A stretch of 64,000 nt of DNA from Patiria miniata. Lineage: Eukaryota; Echinodermata; Asteroidea; Valvatida; Asterinidae. Made by a program: the position numbers and the translations under genes. Positions 31,234-42,769 of the stretch are shown here, in pieces. Under the pieces are notes generated by a model that did not search any database, was not told the origin of the DNA, and saw only the letters and a program-made list of their open reading frames with translations. Each line of letters opens with the position of its first letter. Within the stretch, counting starts at the first letter, position 1. The stretch is from assembly GCF_015706575.1 (NCBI RefSeq), contig NW_024037057.1, positions 744,001 to 808,000 of the forward strand. The letters run 5' to 3'.

Positions 31234-31469
31234 TGTGCAGTGTTACTTCGTGGTAACAGAAAACACCAGAATTGACCAATTTCTTTAAAATTCATTAGTA
31301 ACATTTGCTTATTTTAGATGATTTCAGCAATATTAAATTCGTCATGTTAAACTTCATGATACAAACTGCTAATATCGGCCAAAAATGAAGAAGAACATTT
31401 GATTTTTTAATTTTTTTGTACACATGTGATGCAGAGGGTGTCAGTTCGTGGTGTCGGTGACGATATGAC

Positions 31470-31740
31470 GTGATGCTGCATGTTGGCAGGATCAGATTGT
31501 AACATTCGAACTTCAAAAAAAATCGGGTTTTCGTAACTCACGGTGCAACCAATTGATGCTGTTTTTACCCCAGACACAGCATACAAAAACAAACGCCAAT
31601 GTATCGCACATGAGGGCACCAGCCTATTCCTTATTATTTTGCATACGTGTTTAAAAATCTTGCACAAGCAAATGATCCAATACCAGGGTAAGAGAGCAGC
31701 TAAATGGTGGGCGCGTACTGCTCGACACCCTGAGGACAAG
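31470..31740. repeat. Mosaic of repeat pieces from the duplicated region
   Basis: 31470-31572 matches 19010-19110 (CAGATTGTAACATT, TTTTCGTAACTCACGG, TGTTTTTACCCCAGAC). 31605-31737 is the inverse of 26287-26412 in block B (GGGTGTCGAGCTGTACGCGC against its complement). Two unrelated fragments are thus joined here. Confidence 0.6.
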
Positions 31741-31910
31741 GTTGAGAGTAACCAGAAAAGACGCTAAGTGTCTCTTGCAAACCATTTGTACACAACACTG
31801 CAAACTACGTTTCTACAACACTTCCAAAACACATTCGAATTCAATTTTAAAGGCAGGCGAAGTATAAGAGTACTTCCATTTGAGTCGCCCAATTTTTAAA
31901 GAGGTAAATA

Positions 31911-32839
31911 ATGATAGAGAGACCACAACAAAGCCAATGCTACAATGAGCATCCTATTTTCACAAACAATATCACCGTTCCCTTGATCAACACTCGTCAT
32001 ATACCACGCAGCAGAGTGGCGTTTTGGAACGCACACTCCATGATGAACAAAACTACTGAAATCTGTGACTTCATCATGTCTGAAAATCTTGATATCCTGG
32101 CTATCACAGAGGCTTGGCTCAAGGGCGACGATCGTGATGCCCCCGTCTTGGCAGATATCATAAACACTCTACCAGATTATTGCCTCTTGAAGCTACCACG
32201 TAAGGGGAAATCTGGTGGCGGGATCTGCATCATTCTGCGTAAGAACTACAAAACCACCACCAAAGTCCACTCCTTCCAAACATTCGAATGCCTGGAGGTC
32301 ACCATCAGCTCTCACAAACGTGACCCACTCACACTGGTCACAATATACAGACCAACCATTGCAGGAAAAGGTCTCACTATATCTCACTTTTTCGGCGAGT
32401 TCTCAAAGCTCCTTGAAACCGTCAACCTCCTCACAAGTCATGCTGTCATCTGCGGTGACTTTAATATCCACGTTGACTGCTCACATAAGCCAGAAACAAA
32501 GTCCCTGAACGACCTGCTCTCTTCTGCTGGCCTCAAGCAGCTCATATCACAGCCAACCCATTCGCACGGGCATACACTCGACTTGCTCATCGTGAGTGAA
32601 CATGAACACTGTGTTGAAGGTGTATCTGTAATAAACGCCATGCCGTCAGATCATGCATCTGTCACTTTCAGTGCTGCCCTCTCACGTCCTGCAGCCACAA
32701 AAACCAAAGTCCGTTTCCGCAACCTCCGGGGCATCGATATTACAAGTTTCAAGTCCGACATTGAAAACTCATTCGCTAGAGTAAATCAAACGGATAGCCT
32801 GGCTCTTGACTCCAAAGTCAACCTGTTCAACCACACATA
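31911..32839 (+). pseudogene. L2 endonuclease domain
   Basis: 309 codons from an ATG preceded by GAGGTAAATA. It has the APE-type endonuclease motifs: FWNAHS (residues 38-43), ITEAWL (65-70), IYRP (145-148), CGDFNIHVD (181-189) and PSDHASV (245-251), giving the metal- and phosphate-binding residues. The nuclease cuts target DNA to prime reverse transcription. The frame stops at 32839 after FNHT, and coding similarity continues at once in the frame of the next piece, so one small indel separates the nuclease from the reverse transcriptase. Confidence 0.85.
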
Positions 32840-34689
32840 AGACCACCCTTGACCACCACGCCCCGGTTAGGTCAACTGAGGTTCAGCTACGTCCACATGC
32901 CCCTTGGTACGACGATTCCCTGCGAGTGCTGAAACGCAAGAAGCGCTCAAAAGAGAGGAAATGGATGAAGTCCAACTTAGCTGTTGACCAATTAGCAATG
33001 CATCAGTCCCTCTCGGAGTACCATACTGCCCTGAAAGCCGCAAAGACACGATACCAACGACAGAAGATAACAAATAGCAGCCAGAGTGACCTCTTCCGGA
33101 TTGTTCGGAGCTTGACATCAGAACAACTTCCTCAGGTCCTACCCCTCCACAACTCAAAGAAAGAACTAGCACAAAAGTTCATCTGCTTCTTTGAAGAAAA
33201 AGTTCATGGACTTCGATTGGCACTCGACATGGCTGCCGCACCACAGCAGTTACAGATTCACTCAGTGCCAACACAACATTCCTTAGCTAAATTCCATTCG
33301 GTATCGGAAGCAGAAGTCTTAAAGATCATCAAATCGACAAAGATCAAGACTTGTTCCCTCGACCCTGCTCCAGCTAATGTCATAAGCAGATGCACTGATA
33401 CACTTCTACCAGCGATTGTTGATATCACAAACCAATCTCTTCAATCTGGTGTGTTCCCGGCAGCCCTAAAGTCAGCACTCATCACTCCCGTACTCAAGAA
33501 ACCATCTCTTAACCCAGACATCTTACAGAATTTCAGGCCCATCTCCAACCTACCATTCATCGGAAAGGTGATTGAGCGAGCCGTCATCCAGCAACTTACC
33601 TCACACCTCACTAAACACTCACTGCTTGCCACATTCCAGTCCGCCTACAGACGGCGTTACAGTGTTGAAACAGCTCTGGTTCGAGTGTATAACGATCTCT
33701 TGCTAAGTCTTGATTCGAAAGACGAGGCAATTCTTGTACTCCTAGACCTTACGGCAGCCTTCGACACCGTGGATCACTCAATTCTGCTCACCCGTCTGAA
33801 TCACAGATTTGGATTAGAAGGCTGCGTTCTGGATTGGGTGGCCTCGTATCTATCAGGAAGACAACAATCAGTGATCATTGGAGAGGAGCGCTCCGATCCT
33901 GTGAGCCTGAAATGGGGAGTACCACAGGGATCCGCACTCGGGCCCCTGTTATTTGTGTGTTACACAACCCCAATTCAAGACATCATCGAGTTGCACGGTC
34001 TCTCCCATGCAATGTATGCCGACGACACACAACTCTACATATCTGTAAAACCCTCAGACAGAAATCTTGCAACACAACAGATTGAGAAGTGCCTCTGCGA
34101 CATCAGAGCATGGATGTCGACTAACTACCTAGTCTTAAATGATGGTAAAATGGAAGTCCTCCATCTGTCCTCATCTCATGCCAGAGGAAGCATAAAAATC
34201 CCCCATCTGACTGCTGGCGAATTCCAAGCTACACCCTCCGAATCAGTCCGCGATCTAGGTGTGATTTTCGACTGCCACCTTACTATGCGTCCACAGGTCA
34301 ACGCTGTATGTCGAAAGGCATCCTTTGCTTTGAAGCGAATTGGCAAAATTCGCAGATCTCTCGATAAACGCTCCACCGAAATCCTGGTCCACGCCTTAGT
34401 TACATCTCTCCTGGACAACTGCAACTGCCTACTTACTGGCCTCCCAGACAAAGAAATTGACAAACTCCAACGCATCCAAAACTCAGCTGCCCGTCTGGTA
34501 TCCCTTTCCAAGAAATGCAACCACATCACTCCAACCCTCAAATCCCTCCACTGGCTGCCCATCCGGCAGCGCATTCGCTACAAAGCCCTTCTGCTTACTT
34601 TCAAGGCCCTAAACGGAACTGCTCCAAGCTACATTACTGAGCTGCTACAACCACACCATCCTCCCAGATCTCTCCGTTCATCTTCCTAG
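32835..34689 (+). pseudogene. L2 reverse transcriptase domain
   Basis: About 618 codons in one open frame. Visible RT blocks are NFRPISNLPFIGKVIERAV (fingers), LLDLTAAFDTVDHSILL (palm aspartate), GVPQGSALGPLLF at about 33916-33954 and YADDTQLYI with the catalytic YADD at 34015-34026. The thumb and a C-terminal region with HWLPIRQRIRYKALLLTFKA follow. The RT copies the element's RNA at the nicked target. The frame stops at 34689; the last 60 residues are in another frame. A real start was not assigned because the region is continuous with the endonuclease. Confidence 0.9.
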
Positions 34690-34869
34690 GGATTCCTCAC
34701 AACAACTATACCAAGGACCAAATCATACGGCTCAAAGGCATTCTCACACGTCTCTCCCAAGTTGTGGAACGCCCTTCCATCCTCACTTCGAACAGCTCCA
34801 ACCATAGACAACTTCAAATCTAACCTCAAATCCCATCTGTTTCAATTGGCCTACTCTCATTCACTGTAA
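34690..34869 (+). pseudogene. L2 C-terminal coding end
   Basis: Reads PRTKSYGSKAFSHVSPKLWN and then LKSHLFQLAYSHSL before a TAA at 34867-34869. This is the conserved terminal box (F-x-x-x-P-x-LWN) of L2 and CR1 proteins, offset from the preceding frame by one indel. Confidence 0.85.
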
Positions 34870-34946
34870 TTTTTGCTTACCTATGTTTGCTTTGTTAAGC
34901 GCATTGAGATTTCCCTCGGTTATGTTTTGCGCTATATAAGACTGTC

Positions 34947-34968
34947 TTATTATTATTATTATTATTAA
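34947..34968 (+). repeat. TTA microsatellite tail of the L2 element
   Basis: Seven TTA/ATT units close the LINE, as in other L2 copies. Confidence 0.85.
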
Positions 34969-34970
34969 GC

Positions 34971-35286
34971 AGATATTACTCTTTGGGGATTGTTTTAGAT
35001 CCTTTGTGTATTCGTAGGCTCTTTTAGTACCACATTGCAACCCACTGCTGTGTTGGTTGCTAGCATAGTGACCGTTTTAGCCGATTTCGGGCTACCTTTG
35101 ACGGATTTTTTTTGTTTAAAACGAGTTAGACAGAAAATTTGACAGAATGGATGTTTTTGCAGATATCTGGCAGAATTCTGCAAAAATCCGTTATTTCTCA
35201 GAAAAAAAAGAAAAAAATTGAAAAATTGGTACAGTTGTTAAAATAAGCTTCATCCTTTTTAAACACTTGCAAAGTAAGACAGGTTG
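34971..35286. other. No gene recognised; possible Helentron-like end
   Basis: The stretch GACCGTTTTAGCCGATTTCG near 35069 resembles 46648-46672, where AGCCGATTTTCGGCT forms a hairpin. A decayed 5' end of a Helentron-like element is possible. Nothing else was seen. Confidence 0.35.
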
Positions 35287-35950
35287 CCTGCACCCGATTT
35301 CACCAAGCGCTGCGACGCGTCGCAACTCGAGTTACGACGTGTAACACGTCGCTATTCGCGACGCGTCGTATCTTCCATTTCACGAAAGTTGCGATGTGTT
35401 GAACGCGTCGTAAGTTCCTTGACAACGGCTTAAAACACGTCGCAAGTTAGGGCATGTCTAGTGGTCGTCAAAAAATAAGCAGAGTCATTTCTAAGCCAGT
35501 TTTATGTCATAAACATTACATTAACGAGATTATAATACCGAGGCAATGTGTGTAAAGTTGTAAATACAAAATTCATTGAATAATTATGCATTAGACCGGA
35601 ATATTAGAATTGAAAATTCAAAGTAGCTATACAGTCCAATGAGAGTTTGTTTTCCTTCAAAATTGCATCGCACGGCCGCCATTTTTTTTTTCACGTTTTA
35701 AAAAAGTTCAAGCTTAGATCCGACGACTCTTTGTTGAATATCAGACGACTTTTTACTGTACGCTGACTAAATACATTAAACAGTCACCGAGTTGTGCTAT
35801 AAATACACTTACGACGCGTCTCACTTACGACGTGTTTTGTGAAATGGATCGCAGGACGCGTCGCAGCTGCGACGCACCGTAGAGATACGACGCGTCGCAT
35901 CGATGCGATGCATCGTAAATTACGAAGAGTTTGATGAAATCGGGTGCAGG
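35287..35950. mobile_element. MITE with CCTGCACCCGATTTCA ends and CGACGCGTCG subterminal words
   Basis: Begins CCTGCACCCGATTTCACCAA and ends TTTGATGAAATCGGGTGCAGG, a terminal inverted repeat of about 18 bp. Both subterminal regions (35305-35450 and 35805-35925) are crowded with CGACGCGTCG-like palindromic words, while the centre is AT-rich and plain. No coding sequence or clear target duplication was found. Confidence 0.7.
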
Positions 35951-36000
35951 TCTAGGTCCTGAGGCTCGCTGGCAACCAGGTCGATCCGGCGTGACGGCAA

Positions 36001-36050
36001 CTGCGTTTTGCCTGAAATTTTACCGACCGTAAATTTCAGGCAAAGCGCAG
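36001..36050. repeat. 20-bp-arm hairpin
   Basis: CTGCGTTTTGCCTGAAATTT and its complement (one mismatch) are separated by ten bases. Confidence 0.7.
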
Positions 36051-36938
36051 AGTGTTTCTGCGCTGCCTTTTGATTTCAGAACATGATTGAGCATTATAAA
36101 CGTTCCTCGTGTTGGATGTCGGGGATTTGTTTAACCTTGGCGGGATCAAGTGCGCTCTCCCAGTGCTTTCTAGCTTTACATTGAACTTATTTTCGACACT
36201 TGCGATATGCCAGACACCAATAAAGTATTAACAATTATTACCGTTATCAGCAGTATCACAGATTAAAAGAGGCAGTATTTAGGCCTACCCTCCTGCATCT
36301 CAGTGTTCTGGACTTCGGAATGAATTTGGAAATCATGCTGACACATTCAGCACAATGAAACAACAAAATACCAGTCTATTAGAAGTTAGTATCTGCATGC
36401 AGTAACCGAGCCTACTGATCTTGTTTAGTTATGCATTTGTACAACACTTCCACAATTTAAGCGTTAAGGGCTAGAGAAAAAGAGCTTTGGCTTAAAAAGA
36501 GCATTTACGTTATTTGAGACGGAATTTCGTTGGAGAGTTAAATTATCGTTAGAAAATATTCATAAACCTGTGTAAGAACATCGACCCCTGATATAATTGG
36601 AAACTGATTTGCCAATTTATATGAAACATCGACACTTAGAAACAATTTGAATTGGACTTAGGGCCTATAGGGAAGAGAATTGAATAAAATACTTGTTAGC
36701 AAAATACACACCGCATGGTTTGTCTGAACCTCAAGCTATAAGAATCATTCTGACTACGTTTCGTATAGAATTGAACGCTCTTTTCATGTGAGATTGCTTT
36801 TTAATATATTAATGTATCAATCATGGTCTGTTTAATACTATCGAATACCGAAGAAAGCTCTTACAGCTAGTCCAGACTTAGCACAATGATTTTTGGCCCA
36901 TAGGCCCTCCAGGACTCGGTCTGACAACAACAACTCGT
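36051..36938. other. No gene recognised
   Basis: Plain AT-rich sequence without recognisable coding or repeat features. Confidence 0.5.
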
Positions 36939-36946
36939 GGCAATCC

Positions 36947-37388
36947 CAGGCGCGGTTCTAGAACCAATATTTTGGGGGGGTTAGCACGGTGGATCCAGAA
37001 TTTTTTTTTCAGGGAGGCGTGCTGAAATGTTGACCGGTGATTTTTTCCAGACACTTAGGCCTCCGAAAATCAATAGTTGTGTGTGTGTGGGGGGGGGGGG
37101 GGGGGGGGGGGTGGGGGGGGGGGGGGAGGGGGGGGAGGGGGGGGGCTCATGCCATATTTTCAATGGGGAGCGTCAATAAAATCCTAAAATCATTCACAAT
37201 AATTATATTAACTAATGCACCCTTGTCACGGCTGGGTAGACCGTTCGCATGTACATCACAATCCTTCTTTTTGCTAATGCAATTTTATTTTTATGGAATT
37301 TATTTGGGGGGGAGGGGGCTAGACAAAATTTGGGGGGGGGGCTACAGCCCCCCCCCCCAGCCCCCCCCCCCCCCTAGAACTGCGCCTG
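36947..37388. mobile_element. hAT-like MITE with long G and C runs
   Basis: Begins CAGGCGCGGTTCTAG and ends CTAGAACTGCGCCTG, inverted repeats with one mismatch. Flanks GGCAATCC (36939-36946) and GGCAATAC (37389-37396) agree at 7 of 8 bases, fitting a hAT target duplication. Inside are a G run of about 60 bases with few interruptions (37089-37145) and C runs before the right end. Confidence 0.65.
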
Positions 37389-37424
37389 GGCAATACCCTG
37401 TTGTACAACAAATCAACAAACAAA

Positions 37425-38045
37425 GGTTTTAAGGCTATTACTTACTATAACTCCAACCTTGAATCTTCTCTAAATGTCATGCTAACTCACCAATGTCTTT
37501 TCCTGGTTTAATGCCAACACACTTTCTCTTAATCACCATAAAACTAAATTCATGCTCTTCAGCAAATCTTCTCATCACCATGACGGCACTGCTTCTCTTC
37601 ACATTGATAATCTTCCTATCACCCAAGTTCACTCCTGCGCCTTTTAAGGCATTACTATCGACGATAAGCTATCTTGGTCTGACCACATTTCTTCCATCAC
37701 CAAAACCATTTCACGAAACACGGGTGTCATGTCTAAACTTCGCGCTTTTCTTCCTCCTAAATCACTAATCTTACTTTATAACTCTATAATTCTTCCATAT
37801 TTTAACTATTGTAATATCGTATGGGCTCAAGCTTCTAATAACAAAGTTCATTCACTAACCATTACTCAAAAAAGGGGATTTGCACATCGTCACATCCCTG
37901 TGAGCACACTGCACCCCTTTTCCATCAGTTGCATACTGTAGCACTTCCACAAATAAACAAGCTTTATATGGGCATCTTCATGTACAAATGTATTAAAAAT
38001 GTATTACCCTCCTCCTTTTCTTCTTTCCTTCAAGCTACAGTCAAT
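37425..38045 (+). pseudogene. LINE reverse transcriptase C-terminal fragment
   Basis: One frame with a few breaks reads HKTKFMLFS, DDKLSWSDHISSITKTI and LRAFLPPKSLILLYNSIILP and then YFNYCNIVWAQA, the thumb and connection region of CR1/Rex-type RTs. Later, INKLYMGIFMYKCIKNVLP appears. The catalytic RT domain is absent (5' truncated). The coding region is interrupted at about 38046-38526 by other sequence and resumes at 38527. Confidence 0.75.
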
Positions 38046-38526
38046 CGTTTGCAGCTATCCAAAAAGTAACTGACGTAATTATAGTTGAAAACCATACTTG
38101 GTTGAAAGATAATAAGGGGACTTAACTCCCTGTGAAATTAATCTTTCTTGCAAGCTGCCATTTTGAAGAAATCAACAAAAGAAGGCCTTTTCAAAGGTAC
38201 CTCTTAAGACGCACCGTAGGAAATTCAAATTAGTAGTTCGTTTCGTTATTCTGCAAAGTACGCGCAAGCATTGGCACGACCTACCCACACGCGCACGCAG
38301 TTGCTATCATTCGTCGGATCAGTGCGCGACACCGCGTAGCTGCAATCGGCTCAGTGAAAACGTGTCTTGGACGCTGAATTCAGGCCCAATTCAAATCATA
38401 ATTCAGCAACTTTTGATTTGAAATTGAGATCCTAGGATGGTGTTTTTCTCAGAATATACAGCCGAAGCTGAGCTGAAACTTTATCAGATTAGTTGTCCAG
38501 CACCCTTCTTTAGATTTTGAGCACGT
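38046..38526. repeat. Insertion within the LINE fragment
   Basis: Contains the dispersed repeat shared with 19661-19855 (38218-38400). The LINE similarity stops before and resumes after it. No clear inverted ends were found. Confidence 0.5.
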
Positions 38527-39115
38527 TTGTTGCTTCAAACGAACACAATGCACAAATTACAAATGAAGGACTTTACCTTTAATACAATTCGTATCACTCA
38601 AGGGTATCCAACCAGTTTGCGAAACAAGTCACATCTTTATGTATCCTACACAGGCACATCATACTCATTAAATACGCTTCGTTTCTGCATGCCTCGTCTT
38701 TGGAATGCCATTGACGAATCTACGAAATCTCTTTCATCTCTGGGCTGCTTCAAACATGCCTACAAAAGAGCTCTTATCTCTGAATTAGCATAAAATAGTT
38801 TGCTTCTCATTTGCTTTTTCAGCAACTGTTTGGGTTTTTTGGTTCTCTCTTAATACACTTACGTTCTGTTCTAGTTTTTCTATAATTTTCATGCTTAAGT
38901 TCTGTCTCGGGCCAACTGTCCGTGTGTATTTGTTTCTGTTTCTGTTTTGTGTTTGTCCGTTCAAGGCATCTCGCCACAAGCCTATAGGCTTTCAGAAGAT
39001 GCATCCATACCTGTTTATATTTTCACCTTTTTGACGAACTATATTTGTTGATGTATGTACTTAATTGTGTATTCTATGCTTGTTTTTATAATTTTGGAAT
39101 GGAAATAAATTTGAG
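38527..39115 (+). pseudogene. LINE 3' end: terminal coding box and tail
   Basis: Codons near 38550-38793 read IRITQGYPTSLRNKSHLYV and later LRFCMPRLWNAIDES with a stop at 38791-38793, the final conserved box of CR1-like proteins. The 3' region contains an AATAAA at 39104-39109 shortly before the likely end. It completes the fragment starting at 37425. Confidence 0.7.
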
Positions 39116-39809
39116 TTTTGAATTTTTTATTGAAAAGGCTTCTGATAAGCGGGCTTCGAGCCGGCTGAGATTCTTTCTACTATTTGCTTCGGAAATTTGT
39201 TACAGAATGAAATAACCGTAAAAGCAAGTACTGAATTCATCTTTCACTGCTGTTCTGATTCGTTTGTCTATTCGTTACAGATTTTGTATCACATTTCTAA
39301 CACGTTGCCTGCCCATTACGAAAACTGCAAAAACATGTAATGAAAAACTAAAAATGAAAAACGTATACCCAAACTTTGCAAGTCAACGCTCTCATCAGGC
39401 CATGTTAATTGATCGATGGCTGCACTCGGGCTCTGTGTCTTAGTCTGATGCACAAAACCGCCGTGACTTAAGCAAACGTGGATAGATTCGGGACCAGTGT
39501 CCTTGCATGCCGCAGGAGTAGCAGGTGACCTCAGTATTTAACATGCTTCAGTGATAAAGGGAAATAAAAAAGAACGAAACGAGGATGAATACCACACAAA
39601 GAAAAAAACAAACTTCATCGGGCGGGGAGGGTGCGTGGGCATTACAACACGTAAAAAGACTATCGATTGACGTACGAGAGACACTGGGCGTGTGAGCCGG
39701 GAATTTCAATCAACCGTATCGGAAAAAAGACTACTCTTATTAAGAAAAGGGCGTGCAGGCACTAGAGGTTTAAAGAAAAATATAAAAGCTGGCTGGTGAC
39801 GCAAACAAC
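39116..39809. other. No gene recognised
   Basis: No recognisable coding or repeat structure. Confidence 0.45.
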
Positions 39810-40330
39810 AAAACTGTGTGTTAAATTCCAGCAAAATGTCAGGTCATCCAAGTCTGCTTAAACAAAACCTCTCCTTTGTTTAGTGACTTACGCATCGGCA
39901 CTGACAGAATTCCACATGTTTCAGAAGCTAAGGTCTTGGGACTGTGGCTGCAGAGGGATCTGAAATTGTCTGTTCACATGTTTCAGAAAATGCTTGGAAA
40001 AGCTAACGAGAAAATGTTTCTGTTGCGTACTTCGAAGAGGCTTGGATTTAATGCCTCCGAACTGAATACTGTGTACAATGGTTATGTTAGACCTGTCCTT
40101 GAATATGCTGCTGTCATATTGCATTCCGGTCTTACCCGTAAACAGTCTCATGACATTGAATCTATCCAAAAAAGAGCTTATAAGATTATATAGGGTCATA
40201 ACTGTACCGCCTATGATGATAACCTTACTGTTTGTACACTTGAAACAATTGCCGGTAGAAGACTAGCCCACTGTATCACCGACTGTATACGAAATGTGCT
40301 CAAACTCTCAGTAAAAACATCCGCACCTAG
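39810..40330 (+). pseudogene. LINE reverse transcriptase C-terminal fragment
   Basis: The frame 39876-40193 reads EAKVLGLWLQRDLKLSVH, KMFLLRTSKRLGFNASELNT and YVRPVLEYAAVILHSGL, the RT thumb region following the active site in CR1-like elements. The end of the frame, IQKRAYKII, is a conserved box, and similarity continues to about 40260 in another frame (NLTVCTLETIAGRRLAH). Wording differs from the fragment at 37425, so it is another family. It is 5' truncated and inactive. Confidence 0.75.
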
Positions 40331-40617
40331 CTGTTCTCTGCTACCACACTAGATCTGAAAGTCATGATATATGTATTGAAAACAGTCACATCATTTCTAT
40401 TATAAACCCGCTCGGTTTAAAAAAAAAAAAGTACTGTTCCTGTTCGTTTTACAGTTTTAAGCTTTTTGGTGTGTTTTTTTGGTGATGTGAATGTGTGTTT
40501 CTTCGTTTTGTCTCGTAAGTGCAATATTTTGGTACTTTTTCGTACTTTTACCAAGGACCACCCCTACACAAATGCTCATGCAAATCCGTCCACAACTGTT
40601 TTAGTTATCTTGTCCGC

Positions 40618-40722
40618 AAACAAACCAAACAACCAACCAACAAACCAACCAACAAACAAACAAACACCCCCAACACCCCCAACAAACAAACAAACAAACA
40701 CCCCAACACCCCGACACACAAT
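40618..40722. repeat. CAAA/CCAA simple repeat
   Basis: A degenerate run of ACAAACCAACC and CAAACAAACA words with CCCCCAACACC inserts. The overlapping open frames here are simple translations of the repeat. Confidence 0.85.
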
Positions 40723-40749
40723 CAAATCAACGCCTGTGAAAACATAACC

Positions 40750-41769
40750 TCCTTGGTGGAGGTAATTACTCACCTAAATGGGCAAGTATACCTAATAGTT
40801 CCTTTATAAACGTCATTTGAGCATAAATCAGAATGAGCTGTAAAAAGAGGTCTGCACCATTAAGGCTATGGCTTGGTGTCACGACCCCTTTTCGGAAGAG
40901 TTGGGGGAGGGGATGAGCGTAAATCAAAAAGAAAGCCTTGTTTACTCGGTGTCTCCCATAGTTTGGGCTGGGCGCCACTGCATACCTTCAATCGAATTAT
41001 AAGACTATCGTTTAAGTAAATGTTTATACAAATATTAATTCCGGTCAATGCGTCATTATCATTTATCTTCTCATACACCGCGCTACCAATTACAAAGTTA
41101 ACCAAAGCAATTACTTTTGGCCGAGCGCATGCATTCTCCACTGTGTGTTAAGCTATTCAGCCCTTTTTTATATGGGATATATAACAGCTGAGATATCGAT
41201 GTCTTTCTGAAAAGTATTTGAACTGGAAATAAGTCCATCGAAGCCATTAGCTCTGAACGAATTGCTTCATCGGTGCTGAAATTTTGGAGGGGCAGTTGGG
41301 AATCGGTTGGGATGGACGTTTGCAATCGAAGATTTACTCCAGAACTTTAGGATCTGATAACACCTCATAATCGTACACGGCAACAGTGCATCCACTCGCA
41401 ATGAACGGATACACGGAAAATCTGCTCGGCAATGGTGATGTTTTGCTGTGATTATATAGATAAATGACATATTTGTGTTGCTCTGCAGAAACATCTAGAT
41501 TCCTTAAATATTCACAAAGTAAACATTGACCCGTAGGATTCACTTTCATCTTCTCCTTTGTTTATTAAAACTCAGTGTTGTGCTAACCACTTGGAAGGCA
41601 AATTATTGTCTCACTAAAACTGCCTTGGAAATATCTCTTTTTCGGTTATTCTTTACAAAACAAAGTGTTGATTTTTTTCCAAGCTTCTTGGATGCTAAAA
41701 CATTTAAAAAGTGTATGTATGTGTATGGTTTTCTTCCAGCAAAATTATGTTTTCGTGGGTTTTGCTTTT
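40750..41769. other. No gene recognised
   Basis: No convincing coding or repeat feature was seen; overlapping short frames on the minus strand lack motifs. Confidence 0.45.
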
Positions 41770-42120
41770 AACTGTTTCGGCAATTTGCCGAAATAGCCTT
41801 TGATTTCATTAAAGTGTTGTTTTTTTCCTTTTCTTTTCAGACTCGTGCCCACAGTATTGGCCGGAACTTTGGGCACTGAGGTCTTTCCGATTGCCTTTAT
41901 ATTCACATAGACCAGCACATGTGTACCGAACTCACGTTATCATGACGTTATCACGAGTCATGTGACGTCATATTAAAAGTGCGTATTTTGAAGGCTTATA
42001 TCTACACTGAACTTTGAGTCCGACTGGGTTGACAGTTAGTATGTACCTAGACCAGGATGTGTAATAGATTAACAATGAAGTGACGTCACGATGACGTCAA
42101 CTTAGGTCAAGAAAAGATTA
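41770..42120 (+). mobile_element. Helentron-like element, 5' part
   Basis: A hairpin AACTGTTTCGGCAATTTGCC...GAAATAGCC (41770-41798) is followed by TTTGATTTC, a T-tract and TTTTCAGAC, then sequence with paired TGACGTCA words and TAGTATGTACCTAGACC. It shows, in one piece, the order hairpin - T-tract - TTTTCAGAC that is split in the nest at 45292-51883. No 3' CTAG hairpin end was found, so it is truncated. Confidence 0.5.
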
Positions 42121-42769
42121 ATATACGTCAAGTAAAAGATTAATATATTTATTCTTCAATCAATATTAAATCAACCATGAGAGACCTGATCAAACTTGAC
42201 CTTTGCAGGAATTATAGAGTAATCCAGGATCTTCATTTTATTGCGTCCCAAATCACATGGCACTTCCTTCCGGCCCAAGCCAGACGTGCCTTGAACTTGC
42301 TTTCAACAATGTCAGTCCCTTTTTACAGATTAAACTATATGTTTCTTATTTATTTATATGGCTGAGCTTAGTTTTCGCAGCGTTATGCACATTTACACAA
42401 TACATGGCAAGAAAATGTTCATGCTTCGATGGCAATATAACATTTTTCAAAGTAAAACAAAGTTGCAATAAAAAGTCAAAACCAGATTACTACTTCCCAC
42501 TCACCTTCAAGACGTTTCGGTTTAAATAAAATACATCTACATACAATTGCCTTTTAGTAAGCAAACAATTAAAAAGTTCCTTTAAAGTACCAGAAAAATC
42601 AATACAGGGTGAGTAAAAAAAAAAAAACTAAAATGTCGGGGGCATTGTTTTAGTGAAGTTCTGCATGTAGCACTTTAAAAATCTAGGATATGAAAGCCCA
42701 ATTCATAAGCTTTCTTTTAGTACAAGAATCAGTCAAATCACTTATGTACTTTTGAATTTACTGAGTTTT
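42121..42769. other. No gene recognised
   Basis: AT-rich sequence with an A run near 42618 and no recognisable feature. Confidence 0.45.

Larger units (their letters stand above)
31860..34970 (+). mobile_element. Nearly complete L2-type LINE
   Basis: An endonuclease-reverse transcriptase reading left to right, followed by a short 3' untranslated region with AAGCGCATTGAGAT and GCGCTATATAAGAC and a terminal TTA microsatellite, the usual tail of L2 elements. Only two frame changes separate the coding pieces, so it is a fairly young copy. The 5' limit is uncertain, and no target duplication was identified. Confidence 0.85.

Noticed and set aside
36981-37432. Glycine- and proline-rich open frames over the G and C runs
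   Set aside because: They are translations of homopolymer tracts in a MITE.
40466-40809. Asparagine/threonine/proline-rich open frames
   Set aside because: They translate the CAAA/CCAA simple repeat and have no other support.
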